A stretch of DNA of 5,182 bases from Phycisphaerae bacterium (GTDB taxonomy: Bacteria > Planctomycetota > Phycisphaerae > Phycisphaerales > SM1A02), in assembly GCA_016873355.1 (NCBI GenBank), contig VGXK01000177.1, forward strand, positions 1-5,182. Reading direction: 5' to 3'. The notes beneath the pieces were generated by a model. That model worked only from the letters and a program-made list of their open reading frames with translations, was not told the origin of the DNA and ran no database searches. This document shows positions 1 to 5,182 of the stretch, piece after piece. Position 1 is the stretch's first letter, and each line of letters opens with the position of its first letter. Position numbers and translations under genes: made by a program.

Positions 1-1
1 A

Positions 2-907
2 GGCGGTCCGGCGACGGCGCCGGCGAAGGAAGGGACCGACGCCGCCGCCGCACTGCGCGACTCCGGCGCGCACGCGGCGGCGAGCGCCGCGGCGCCCGCG
101 GCACCAGAGCCCCGACGCGTTCACCTGCTGGCCAAGGAATTCGGCATCAGCAGCAAGGATCTGCTCGCGGCGCTCCGCGAGCGCGAGAGCGAGTCGATGC
201 CGCTCGACGCCAAGAGCCACATGTCGCTGCTTTCGCCGGCATGGGTGGCGATCGCGCAGCGGATCTACGCGCCCGAAACGCTTGCGAGCGATGCGGCGGA
301 TTCCCCCGACTCCGCGCGATCGCAGCAGGATCGGAATCGAGCCGACGACTCGGATCGCGAGTCGACCGGCGAAGGCGATCGTGAAGGCGGCGGCGAGGGC
401 GGCGAGGGCGGCGAAGGCGGCGGACGCCGACGGCGACGACGACGGCGAGGCCGTCGCGGCAGAGGAGGCCAAGGCGGACAGGGCGGGCACGGCGCGTCAT
501 CCGCCGACGGCGCTCGGCGCGGCGACGGCTCCACGGGTGGACATGGCTCGCGCTCCGCACACGGAGGCGGCTCGACGGGCGGATCCGGCGGCGAGCGCTC
601 CTCGTCGCATCCGCACGGCTCGACCGACGCATCCGGCGGGGATGGCGAAGGCGGGCGACGCAAGCGCCGACGCAGACGACGAGGTCGCGGCGGTCGAGGC
701 GGCGAAGGAGGCGGTGACGGCGGCGGCGGCGCAGGCAACGGCGGCGCCGATTCCGGCGCGAATCGGCGGAGCGATCGAACCGAGCCGTCCGGTCAGGCCC
801 CGAAGGCGGCGGCGCCGGCGGCGGCATCCGCACCGGCGCGTCCGCGCGGACTCTACGGCGCCGCGGTGCGACGCCTCGGAGGTCCCGTGAAGTACGACGA
901 TCGATAG
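2..907 (+). CDS. C-terminal part of an RNA-binding protein with IF2_N-like domain and Gly/Arg-rich tail (possibly Rne/Rng-family ribonuclease); 5' end outside window
   Basis: The reading frame is open from the window edge to a TAG at 905-907, so this is the 3' end of a larger gene; the internal ATG at 197 falls inside a domain and is not a credible start. An Ala/Pro-rich linker (to about 112) leads into RRVHLLAKEFGISSKDLLAA and, after a short insert, KSHMSLL (about 113-268). This resembles the IF2_N domain (AKELGVSSKEL...KSHMS), a small RNA-binding helical domain known from translation initiation factor IF-2. The remainder is low complexity: acidic/Ser-rich, then GGE repeats, eight consecutive arginines (425-448) with GRGG motifs, a Gly/Ser/His-rich spacer, and a second basic block (656-697). 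It is not IF-2, because no GTPase domain follows. From memory, planctomycete RNase E/G proteins can carry such tails, which makes that the leading but unproven identity. The stop lies 7 bases before dxr. Confidence 0.6.
   Translation, partial: GGPATAPAKEGTDAAAALRDSGAHAAASAAAPAAPEPRRVHLLAKEFGISSKDLLAALRERESESMPLDAKSHMSLLSPAWVAIAQRIYAPETLASDAADSPDSARSQQDRNRADDSDRESTGEGDREGGGEGGEGGEGGGRRRRRRRRGRRGRGGQGGQGGHGASSADGARRGDGSTGGHGSRSAHGGGSTGGSGGERSSSHPHGSTDASGGDGEGGRRKRRRRRRGRGGRGGEGGGDGGGGAGNGGADSGANRRSDRTEPSGQAPKAAAPAAASAPARPRGLYGAAVRRLGGPVKYDDR
389..424 (+). repeat. Four tandem 9-bp units encoding Gly-Gly-Glu (last unit Gly-Gly-Gly)
   Basis: Units of GGCGGCGAG start at 389, 398, 407 (last base A) and 416 (ends GGA). 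They are in frame with the host gene and code for GGE, GGE, GGE, GGG just before the poly-arginine block. This is a short coding microrepeat that could change length by slippage. The adjacent eight-arginine run uses mixed codons (CGC, CGA, CGG), so that run is not a simple DNA repeat. Confidence 0.75.
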
Positions 908-914
908 GCACGCA

Positions 915-2123
915 ATGCCCAGCGCTCCAACGGAACGGCGACTCATCCTTCTCGGCGCCACCGGCTCGATCGGCCGGAGCACGCTCGACGTCGTTCGGCA
1001 TCTGAACGCCTCCGCGAGACATCGCTTCCGCGTGGTGGGCATGGCGGCCGGCCGCAACGCCTCCGAGCTCGCCGCCGTGGCGTCGGAGTTCCGTTGCGAC
1101 GCGGTGGCGCTCGCCGGCGAGGGCCCCGCGGAATGGCCGACGCCGGCGCCGTCCGAGCGATTCCACGGGCCCGACGCGGCGCTCGAACTCGTCGAGCGCG
1201 TGGCGCGCCCGGGCGATCTCGTGATGGCGGCCATGGTCGGATTCGCGGGACTCGCGCCGACGCTCCGCGCGATCGAGAAGGGCTGCACGATCGCGCTGGC
1301 GAACAAGGAAACGCTCGTGGCGGCGGGCTCGCTCGTGAACGAAGCGCTCGCGCGGCACCGCACGAGGCTCATTCCCGTCGACAGCGAGCACAGCGCGATC
1401 ACGCAGTGCCTGCAGGACGCCGGCGCGCGAGCGATCCGACGCATCGTGCTCACCGCGAGCGGCGGTCCCTTCCGCACCTGGCCGATCGAGCGCATGCGCT
1501 CCGCGCCGCCGGAAGAGGCGCTGCGGCATCCCACCTGGTCGATGGGCGCCAAGAACACGATCGACAGCGCCACGATGATGAACAAGGCGCTCGAGGTGAT
1601 CGAGGCGCACTGGCTCTTCGGTCTTCCCGCCGAGCGCATCGAGGCGATCATCCACCCGCAGTCGATCGTGCACGGCTTCGTCGAGTTCGACGATTGCTCG
1701 GTGCTGGCGCAGCTCTCGCCGCCCGACATGCGTCTTCCCATCCAGTACGCGCTGACCTGGCCGGAGCGCGTCGAGGGTCGCACGGCGGCGCTTGACTTCG
1801 ACGCGCTGCGCTCGCTCGTCTTCGAACCGGTCGACGGCGAGCGCTTCCCGGCGATCGAACTCGCCCATCGCGTGGTGCGCGACGGCGGTTCGAGCGGCGC
1901 CATCTTCAACGCCGCGAACGAGGAGGCGGTGGCGGCCTACCTTCGGCGCGAGATTCCGTTCGGGTCCATCTCGACGCTCGTGCGCGCCGCGCTCGACTCG
2001 CTGCCGGCCGAACCGGTCAGGACCTTCGAGCAGGTCTCGGCCGCGGACGCCGCGTCGCGAGCGTTCGTGCGCGAGCGCGCCCGTGATCGGACGACGGAGG
2101 GGGCGACGGCATGGAGGCGCTGA
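915..2123 (+). CDS. dxr: 1-deoxy-D-xylulose 5-phosphate reductoisomerase (DXR, IspC)
   Basis: Cytoplasmic enzyme that converts 1-deoxy-D-xylulose 5-phosphate to 2-C-methyl-D-erythritol 4-phosphate with NADPH and a divalent metal, the committed step of the MEP isoprenoid pathway and the target of fosmidomycin. The 402-residue length is normal. The NADPH-binding GATGSIG is at residues 14-20 and LANKE at 128-132. The metal and substrate site is complete: PVDSEH gives Asp156 and Glu158, Ser182 lies in TASGGPF, His205 and Trp208 in RHPTWSMG, and Ser218, Asn223, Lys224 and Glu227 in the IDSATMMNKALEVIEAHWLF stretch. These match the E. coli residues D150, E152, S186, H209, W212, S222, N227, K228 and E231. 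HPQSIVHG and the C-terminal helical domain (NAANEEAVAAYL, 332-343) follow. The ATG at 915 places GATGSIG normally; its ribosome site is weak (AGG at 906-908, overlapping the upstream stop), suggesting coupling to the upstream gene. The last 13 bases overlap rseP. Confidence 0.97.
   Translation: MPSAPTERRLILLGATGSIGRSTLDVVRHLNASARHRFRVVGMAAGRNASELAAVASEFRCDAVALAGEGPAEWPTPAPSERFHGPDAALELVERVARPGDLVMAAMVGFAGLAPTLRAIEKGCTIALANKETLVAAGSLVNEALARHRTRLIPVDSEHSAITQCLQDAGARAIRRIVLTASGGPFRTWPIERMRSAPPEEALRHPTWSMGAKNTIDSATMMNKALEVIEAHWLFGLPAERIEAIIHPQSIVHGFVEFDDCSVLAQLSPPDMRLPIQYALTWPERVEGRTAALDFDALRSLVFEPVDGERFPAIELAHRVVRDGGSSGAIFNAANEEAVAAYLRREIPFGSISTLVRAALDSLPAEPVRTFEQVSAADAASRAFVRERARDRTTEGATAWRR
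2096..2103 (+). promoter_or_regulatory. Shine-Dalgarno sequence of rseP inside the dxr coding end
   Basis: GGAGGGGG lies 7 bases before the ATG at 2111 and is the strongest ribosome-binding site in the window. It sits wholly within the last codons of dxr, so rseP start selection at 2111 is well supported and its translation is probably coupled to dxr. Confidence 0.75.
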
Positions 2124-4255
2124 TCACCGGCTGGAATCTGCTGCTCATCATCGCGGGCTTCTGCCTGCTGATCGCGCTGCACGAACTCGGACACTTCCTC
2201 GCCGCGCGCTGGGCGGGCATCCGAGTGCACATCTTCGCCCTCGGCATGGGCCCGGTCGTGCTTTCGTGGCGCAGGGGCGTCGGCCTGCGATTCCGGAGCA
2301 CCGAGCGCGAGGTCTTCGCGCGGCACGGCACGCCCGCGTCGCGCATGAGCGACGCGGAACTCGCCCGGCACGGACTCGGAGAGACGGAGTACTCGCTGCG
2401 ACTGCTGCCGATCGGCGGCTTCGTGGGCATGCTCGGCCAGGACGACCTCGATCCGTCCGCGCGATCCGACGATCCACGGAGCTATCAACGGGCGTCGATC
2501 GGCAAGCGCATGGTCGTCGTGTCGGCGGGCGTGCTGGCGAACCTCGTGCTCGCGGTGGTGCTCTTCGTGATCGCGTTCATGGTGGGCGTGCGCTTCGAGG
2601 CTCCGGTGATCGGTTCGGTCTCGCCGGACGGACCTGCCGCGGGCGTGCTTCAGCCCGGCGATCGCGTGAAGTCGATCGACGGCGACGAGGCGCTCACCTT
2701 CGCGGACATCCGCATCGCGGCGGCGATGAGCCGGCCCGGCGCGCCGACCACGATGGAGATCCAGCGCGTCGGACGCGAGGCGCCGATCGAAGTCACGATC
2801 GACGCCATGCCGGATCCGGCAGGAGGCATTCGCTCGCTGCTCGTGGATCCGGGTCTCGGCGTCGAGATCACCCGCGATCCGCGCGCCGCGGACGACGTGA
2901 AGAAGGCCATCGACCGCGCCGGGCTCGGGAGTTCGCCGCTCGGTCCCGGATCGACGCTGCTCACGATCGACGGCCGCCAGGTCTCGAGCGCCGACGAACT
3001 GGCGCTCGCCGCCGCTCGTTCGCGAGGCGAGCCGCTTCGCACCACTTGGCGCATTCACGGCGCCGATGCCGAGGGCGGCGCCGGCGGTTCGGAGGTCGCC
3101 GCCACGATGGTCGCGCCGACCGTCGAGATCGGCGTGGTCCCACTGCTCGATCGCTACCGCATCGGCACGACGACGGACGGCGCCCCGATCGTCGAGCGCG
3201 GATTCCTGGGACTGCTGCCGCTCGCGAAGATCGGCCTCGTCGAACCCGACAGTCCAAATCTCGGCATCATCGAGAGTGGCGACGTGATCCTCCGCGCCGG
3301 CGACACGCCCGGCCCCTCCGTCGCCGGGCTCTCGCGCGTGGTGCGGGCGCACGGTCCCGGCACGATCGAGCTCTCGGTGCTGCGGGACGGCGCCGAGCGA
3401 ACGATCGTCGCGACGATCGAGTCTCCGTCGCCGCTTTCGGGCGGCTTCCCGCGACTGGGCGTGCATCTGCAGGACGCGCTCGACGTTCCGATCACGGCGG
3501 CTCCGGTCGAACGGATCGTGGATTCCGGATCGGCCGCACGAACCGAAGTGCCGACGCCGGTCTCGGGACTCGGAATCCTGCCGCTGTCGCGCCTCGTCTC
3601 GCTCGACGGTGCGCCGATCGACGACTGGGACTCCCTGCGACCGATTTCGGTGCGCGCGCTGGGCGACGCGCCCGCCGACTCGCCGTCGACGCTCGAGCTG
3701 GTCGTCGAGTCGCCCACGCCCGGCCGCGAGCGCCGCACGCTCGCACTCCCGATCTCGCCGGCCGAGCGGGCCGAGCTGCTCGACTCCGGATGGGCGCCCG
3801 CGCTCACGACGGCGCTCTTCGATCCGCTTCAGACCACGCTCACCGCGAACGGCAATCCGTTCCGCGCCATCGCCATGGGCTTCCGCCAGACGCAGCGCAT
3901 GGTGCTGCTCACCTACCTCACGCTCGATCGGCTCTTCCGAGGCACGGTCGCGGTGAAGGAGCTGCACGGTCCGGTCGGCATCGTGCACGTGGGCACGCGC
4001 GTGGCCGATCGCGGCTTCATGTACCTGCTCTTCTTCCTGGCGATGATCAGCGTGAACCTCGCCGTGCTCAACTTCCTGCCGCTTCCGATCGTCGATGGAG
4101 GACTCTTCCTCTTCCTCATCTACGAGAAGATCCGCGGTCGTCCGCCGTCGGTGGCATTCCAGAACGCCGCGACGGTGGTCGGCCTCTTCCTCATCGCGGG
4201 CGTGTTCCTGCTCGCCTCCTACAACGACGTGATGCGCCTCATCGGGCGCTCGTGA
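2111..4255 (+). CDS. rseP: RseP-type site-2 intramembrane zinc metalloprotease with enlarged multi-PDZ periplasmic region
   Basis: Inner-membrane M50-family protease. Relatives cut transmembrane anti-sigma factors and signal-peptide remnants within the bilayer. The zinc site HELGH (residues 24-28) lies in the first membrane helix (about 8-34); the second conserved site, NFLPLPIVDGG (654-664), supplies Asp662 in the third helix (about 636-660), and a last helix spans about 685-703. TEYSLRLLPIGGFVGMLG (92-109) and helix 2 (about 133-160) are typical. ELHGPVGI (617-624) matches the conserved GPVGI region before helix 3. At 714 residues it is far longer than E. coli RseP (about 450). The region between helices 2 and 3 holds one clear PDZ core (165-235) and three PDZ-like cores (about 262-310, 366-430, 465-530). 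About 30 extra residues lie between GMGP and TEYS. The usual His after LDGG is Leu665 here. Start chosen from the strong ribosome site 7 bases upstream. The substrate cannot be told: no anti-sigma or sigma gene is in view. Confidence 0.93.
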   Translation: MEALITGWNLLLIIAGFCLLIALHELGHFLAARWAGIRVHIFALGMGPVVLSWRRGVGLRFRSTEREVFARHGTPASRMSDAELARHGLGETEYSLRLLPIGGFVGMLGQDDLDPSARSDDPRSYQRASIGKRMVVVSAGVLANLVLAVVLFVIAFMVGVRFEAPVIGSVSPDGPAAGVLQPGDRVKSIDGDEALTFADIRIAAAMSRPGAPTTMEIQRVGREAPIEVTIDAMPDPAGGIRSLLVDPGLGVEITRDPRAADDVKKAIDRAGLGSSPLGPGSTLLTIDGRQVSSADELALAAARSRGEPLRTTWRIHGADAEGGAGGSEVAATMVAPTVEIGVVPLLDRYRIGTTTDGAPIVERGFLGLLPLAKIGLVEPDSPNLGIIESGDVILRAGDTPGPSVAGLSRVVRAHGPGTIELSVLRDGAERTIVATIESPSPLSGGFPRLGVHLQDALDVPITAAPVERIVDSGSAARTEVPTPVSGLGILPLSRLVSLDGAPIDDWDSLRPISVRALGDAPADSPSTLELVVESPTPGRERRTLALPISPAERAELLDSGWAPALTTALFDPLQTTLTANGNPFRAIAMGFRQTQRMVLLTYLTLDRLFRGTVAVKELHGPVGIVHVGTRVADRGFMYLLFFLAMISVNLAVLNFLPLPIVDGGLFLFLIYEKIRGRPPSVAFQNAATVVGLFLIAGVFLLASYNDVMRLIGRS

Positions 4256-4260
4256 GCGAC

Positions 4261-4264
4261 GGAG
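4261..4264 (+). promoter_or_regulatory. Shine-Dalgarno sequence of the SDR gene
   Basis: GGAG lies in the 18-base gap after the rseP stop, 9 bases before the ATG at 4274. It supports that start and independent ribosome entry on a shared transcript. Confidence 0.55.
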
Positions 4265-4273
4265 CCTCTTGCC

Positions 4274-5014
4274 ATGGCCGCACGGAAACCCGCCGCGCGA
4301 CCCCGCACCCCGCTCGCGTCGATCGTGACCGGCGCCGGAAGCGGCATCGGTCGGGCGACGGCGCTTCGACTCGCCGAGCGCGGGCATCGCCTCACGCTCG
4401 CGGGTCGCACCGAGCGCACGCTGCACGACACGCTCGACCGGGTCCGCGAGCTCGGCGCCGACGCGATGATGGTCGTCGCCGACGTCTCCGAAATCGAGCA
4501 GGCGAATCGAGTCGTCGACGAGACGATCGAGCGCTTCGACCGGCTCGACGCGCTCGTGAACGCGGCGGGCGTGGCGCCGCTGCTTCCGATCGAGCGCACC
4601 ACGAAGTCGATCCTCGACGAGACCTTCGCGATCAACGCCTTCGGGCCGGCGTTCCTCATCGTGCGCGCCTGGCCGATCTTCCGCAGGCAGAAGTCGGGCT
4701 GCGTGGTGAACGTCTCCACGATCGGCACGAGCGATCCCTTCCCCGGCTTCTTCGCGTACGCGGCGAGCAAGTCGGCGCTCGACAGCTTCACGCGCTCCTG
4801 TGCCCGCGAGGGACGCTCGATGGGAATCCGCGCCTTCTGCGTGAATCCGGGCGCGGTGGAGACGCCGCTTCTGCGCAAGATCTTTCCCGAGCACCAGCTC
4901 CCGCGCGAGAAGGCGCTGCGCCCCGAAGCGGTCGCCGACGTGATCGTCGAGTGCATCGAGGGCTCGCGCGACCACGAGCACGGACGCACGATCGAGCTCC
5001 CGAGCCCGCGCTGA
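4274..5014 (+). CDS. Classical short-chain dehydrogenase/reductase (SDR family oxidoreductase)
   Basis: Probable cytoplasmic NAD(P)(H)-dependent oxidoreductase with a Rossmann fold; the substrate is unknown. At 246 residues it has the usual length for a classical SDR. The cofactor motif TGAGSGIG is at residues 19-26 and an Arg after strand 2 (AGRT, Arg45) suggests NADP(H) preference. Asp70 (ADVS) would contact the adenine, NAAG is at 96-99, and Asn121 (INAFGP) fits the catalytic Asn. YAASK gives Tyr152 and Lys156. The residue 13 positions before Tyr152, normally the catalytic Ser, is Thr139 in NVSTIGT, with Ser138 beside it. NPGAVETPL (181-189) is the standard motif after strand 6. The N-terminal MAARKPAARPRTP is basic and has no signal-peptide hydrophobic core. 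The gene starts 18 bases after rseP and is likely the last of the operon. It resembles FabG-like and general SDRs, but the sequence alone does not justify a specific name. Confidence 0.9.
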   Translation: MAARKPAARPRTPLASIVTGAGSGIGRATALRLAERGHRLTLAGRTERTLHDTLDRVRELGADAMMVVADVSEIEQANRVVDETIERFDRLDALVNAAGVAPLLPIERTTKSILDETFAINAFGPAFLIVRAWPIFRRQKSGCVVNVSTIGTSDPFPGFFAYAASKSALDSFTRSCAREGRSMGIRAFCVNPGAVETPLLRKIFPEHQLPREKALRPEAVADVIVECIEGSRDHEHGRTIELPSPR

Positions 5015-5023
5015 TCGGCGCGA

Positions 5024-5047
5024 TGGCGGCGCCGCGTCGCGCCGCCG
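5024..5047 (+). terminator. Strong GC hairpin after the operon end; possible terminator without U-tract
   Basis: GGCGGCGC (5025-5032) and GCGCCGCC (5039-5046) are perfect 8-bp complements around the 6-base loop CGCGTC, with a further T-G wobble at 5024/5047. The hairpin begins 10 bases after the SDR stop. No run of T follows, so it is not a canonical intrinsic terminator. It may act as a U-tract-less terminator or a 3' end stabiliser. In DNA this rich in GC some hairpins arise by chance, so the role is inferred from position and perfect pairing. Confidence 0.45.
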
Positions 5048-5092
5048 CACGAGGGTCGCGTCGGCTTGCTCGGTGCCCCGTTTCGGGCCGTT

Positions 5093-5146
5093 TGGGATGT
5101 CGAGCGAGCGAAGCGAGCGTCGAATGTCCGCGAGCAGAGCGTCCCA
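5093..5146. repeat. Imperfect inverted repeat enclosing GAGCG-rich DNA
   Basis: TGGGATGT (5093-5100) can pair with GCGTCCCA (5139-5146): five Watson-Crick pairs at the base, then one more G-C and two G-U wobbles if transcribed. The enclosed 38 bases carry overlapping GAGCG units (5102-5106, 5106-5110, 5115-5119, 5137-5141) and a perfect mirror sequence, GCGAGCGAAGCGAGCG. The pattern looks like a repetitive intergenic element rather than coding sequence. Its identity is unknown. Confidence 0.4.
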
Positions 5147-5182
5147 GTGACGAGTCGCTTCGAGGTCTGAGCGAGTGCTCGG
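5147..5182. other. Intergenic DNA up to the window edge, continuing the GAGCG-rich character
   Basis: This stretch holds another GAGCG (5169-5173) and a small palindrome, GAGC-GAGT-GCTC (5169-5180). I see no credible start, ribosome site or RNA gene signature. It is cut by the window edge, so it may belong to a longer repeat or to the upstream region of a neighbouring gene. Confidence 0.4.

Noticed and set aside
197..907. A free-standing 236-residue gene starting at ATG 197
   Set aside because: The frame stays open upstream to the window edge, and ATG 197 would cut the IF2_N-like domain in half. The window shows only the end of a larger gene.
2..907. Translation initiation factor IF-2 (infB)
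   Set aside because: The IF2_N-like domain is followed by a Gly/Arg tail and a stop; none of the IF-2 GTPase motifs occur after it.
147..1909. Long open frames on the minus strand opposite the first gene and dxr (573 and 470 codons)
   Set aside because: They lie antisense to the well-supported dxr and the Gly/Arg tail. Their Arg/Ala/Pro-heavy composition is what high-GC third positions produce on the opposite strand, and no domain is recognisable.
1937..5050. A 1037-codon minus-strand open frame across rseP and the SDR
   Set aside because: It is antisense to two clearly identified genes and reads as Arg/Asp/His-rich nonsense with no membrane segment or motif. It is a codon-bias shadow.
5077..5087. 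CCCG-TTT-CGGG mini hairpin as a terminator
   Set aside because: The stem has only 4 pairs, cannot be extended cleanly and has no useful T-run after it, so it is much weaker than the 5024-5047 hairpin.
5098..5151. 17-codon open frame from ATG 5098 to TGA 5149-5151
   Set aside because: It is made of the GAGCG repeats (Ser/Glu/Arg alternation) and lacks a ribosome site.
5023..5182. Small open frame from ATG 5023 to the window end
   Set aside because: No ribosome-binding site precedes it, it runs through the hairpin and the repetitive DNA, and its product has no recognisable feature. Open frames of this length are common by chance at this GC.
1..5182. tRNA, rRNA, CRISPR array, transposase, phage or attachment site
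   Set aside because: By eye I saw no cloverleaf ending in CCA, rRNA core motif, regularly spaced direct repeats or transposase motif on either strand.

Overview
This is a very GC-rich bacterial window that looks like ordinary chromosomal housekeeping DNA, read entirely on the + strand. The best guess for the source is a planctomycete, probably Phycisphaerae-like. That rests on the style of the site-2 protease (a 'MLGQDD...DDPRSY' stretch after the GGF motif, recalled from planctomycete RseP proteins), on an IF2_N domain next to arginine/glycine-rich tails, and on the base composition. It is an inference, not a proof.

Layout: (1) positions 2-907, the 3' end of a gene cut by the window edge. 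Its product ends with an IF2_N-like domain and a long Gly/Arg-rich tail with two poly-arginine blocks, most likely the C-terminal part of an RNase E/G-like or other RNA-binding protein. (2) 915-2123, dxr, the first committed enzyme of the MEP isoprenoid pathway, with all key residues present. (3) 2111-4255, a long (714-residue) RseP-type intramembrane zinc protease that overlaps the dxr end by 13 bases. (4) 4274-5014, a classical short-chain dehydrogenase/reductase. (5) 5015-5182, non-coding: a strong GC hairpin directly after the last stop, then a GAGCG-rich repetitive stretch with an imperfect inverted repeat running to the window edge.

The four genes are separated by 7, -13 and 18 bases, so they very probably form one transcription unit ending near the hairpin at 5024-5047. 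dxr next to rseP is a common bacterial arrangement (isoprenoid precursor supply beside envelope proteolysis). The upstream RNA-binding protein and downstream SDR are less standard neighbours.

I found no RNA gene, mobile element, CRISPR array or phage-like feature, and no convincing novel system. The points most worth checking are the enlarged, multi-PDZ periplasmic region of the RseP homologue, the IF2_N domain followed by RGG-type tails, a threonine at the catalytic serine position of the SDR, and the repetitive 3' intergenic DNA.
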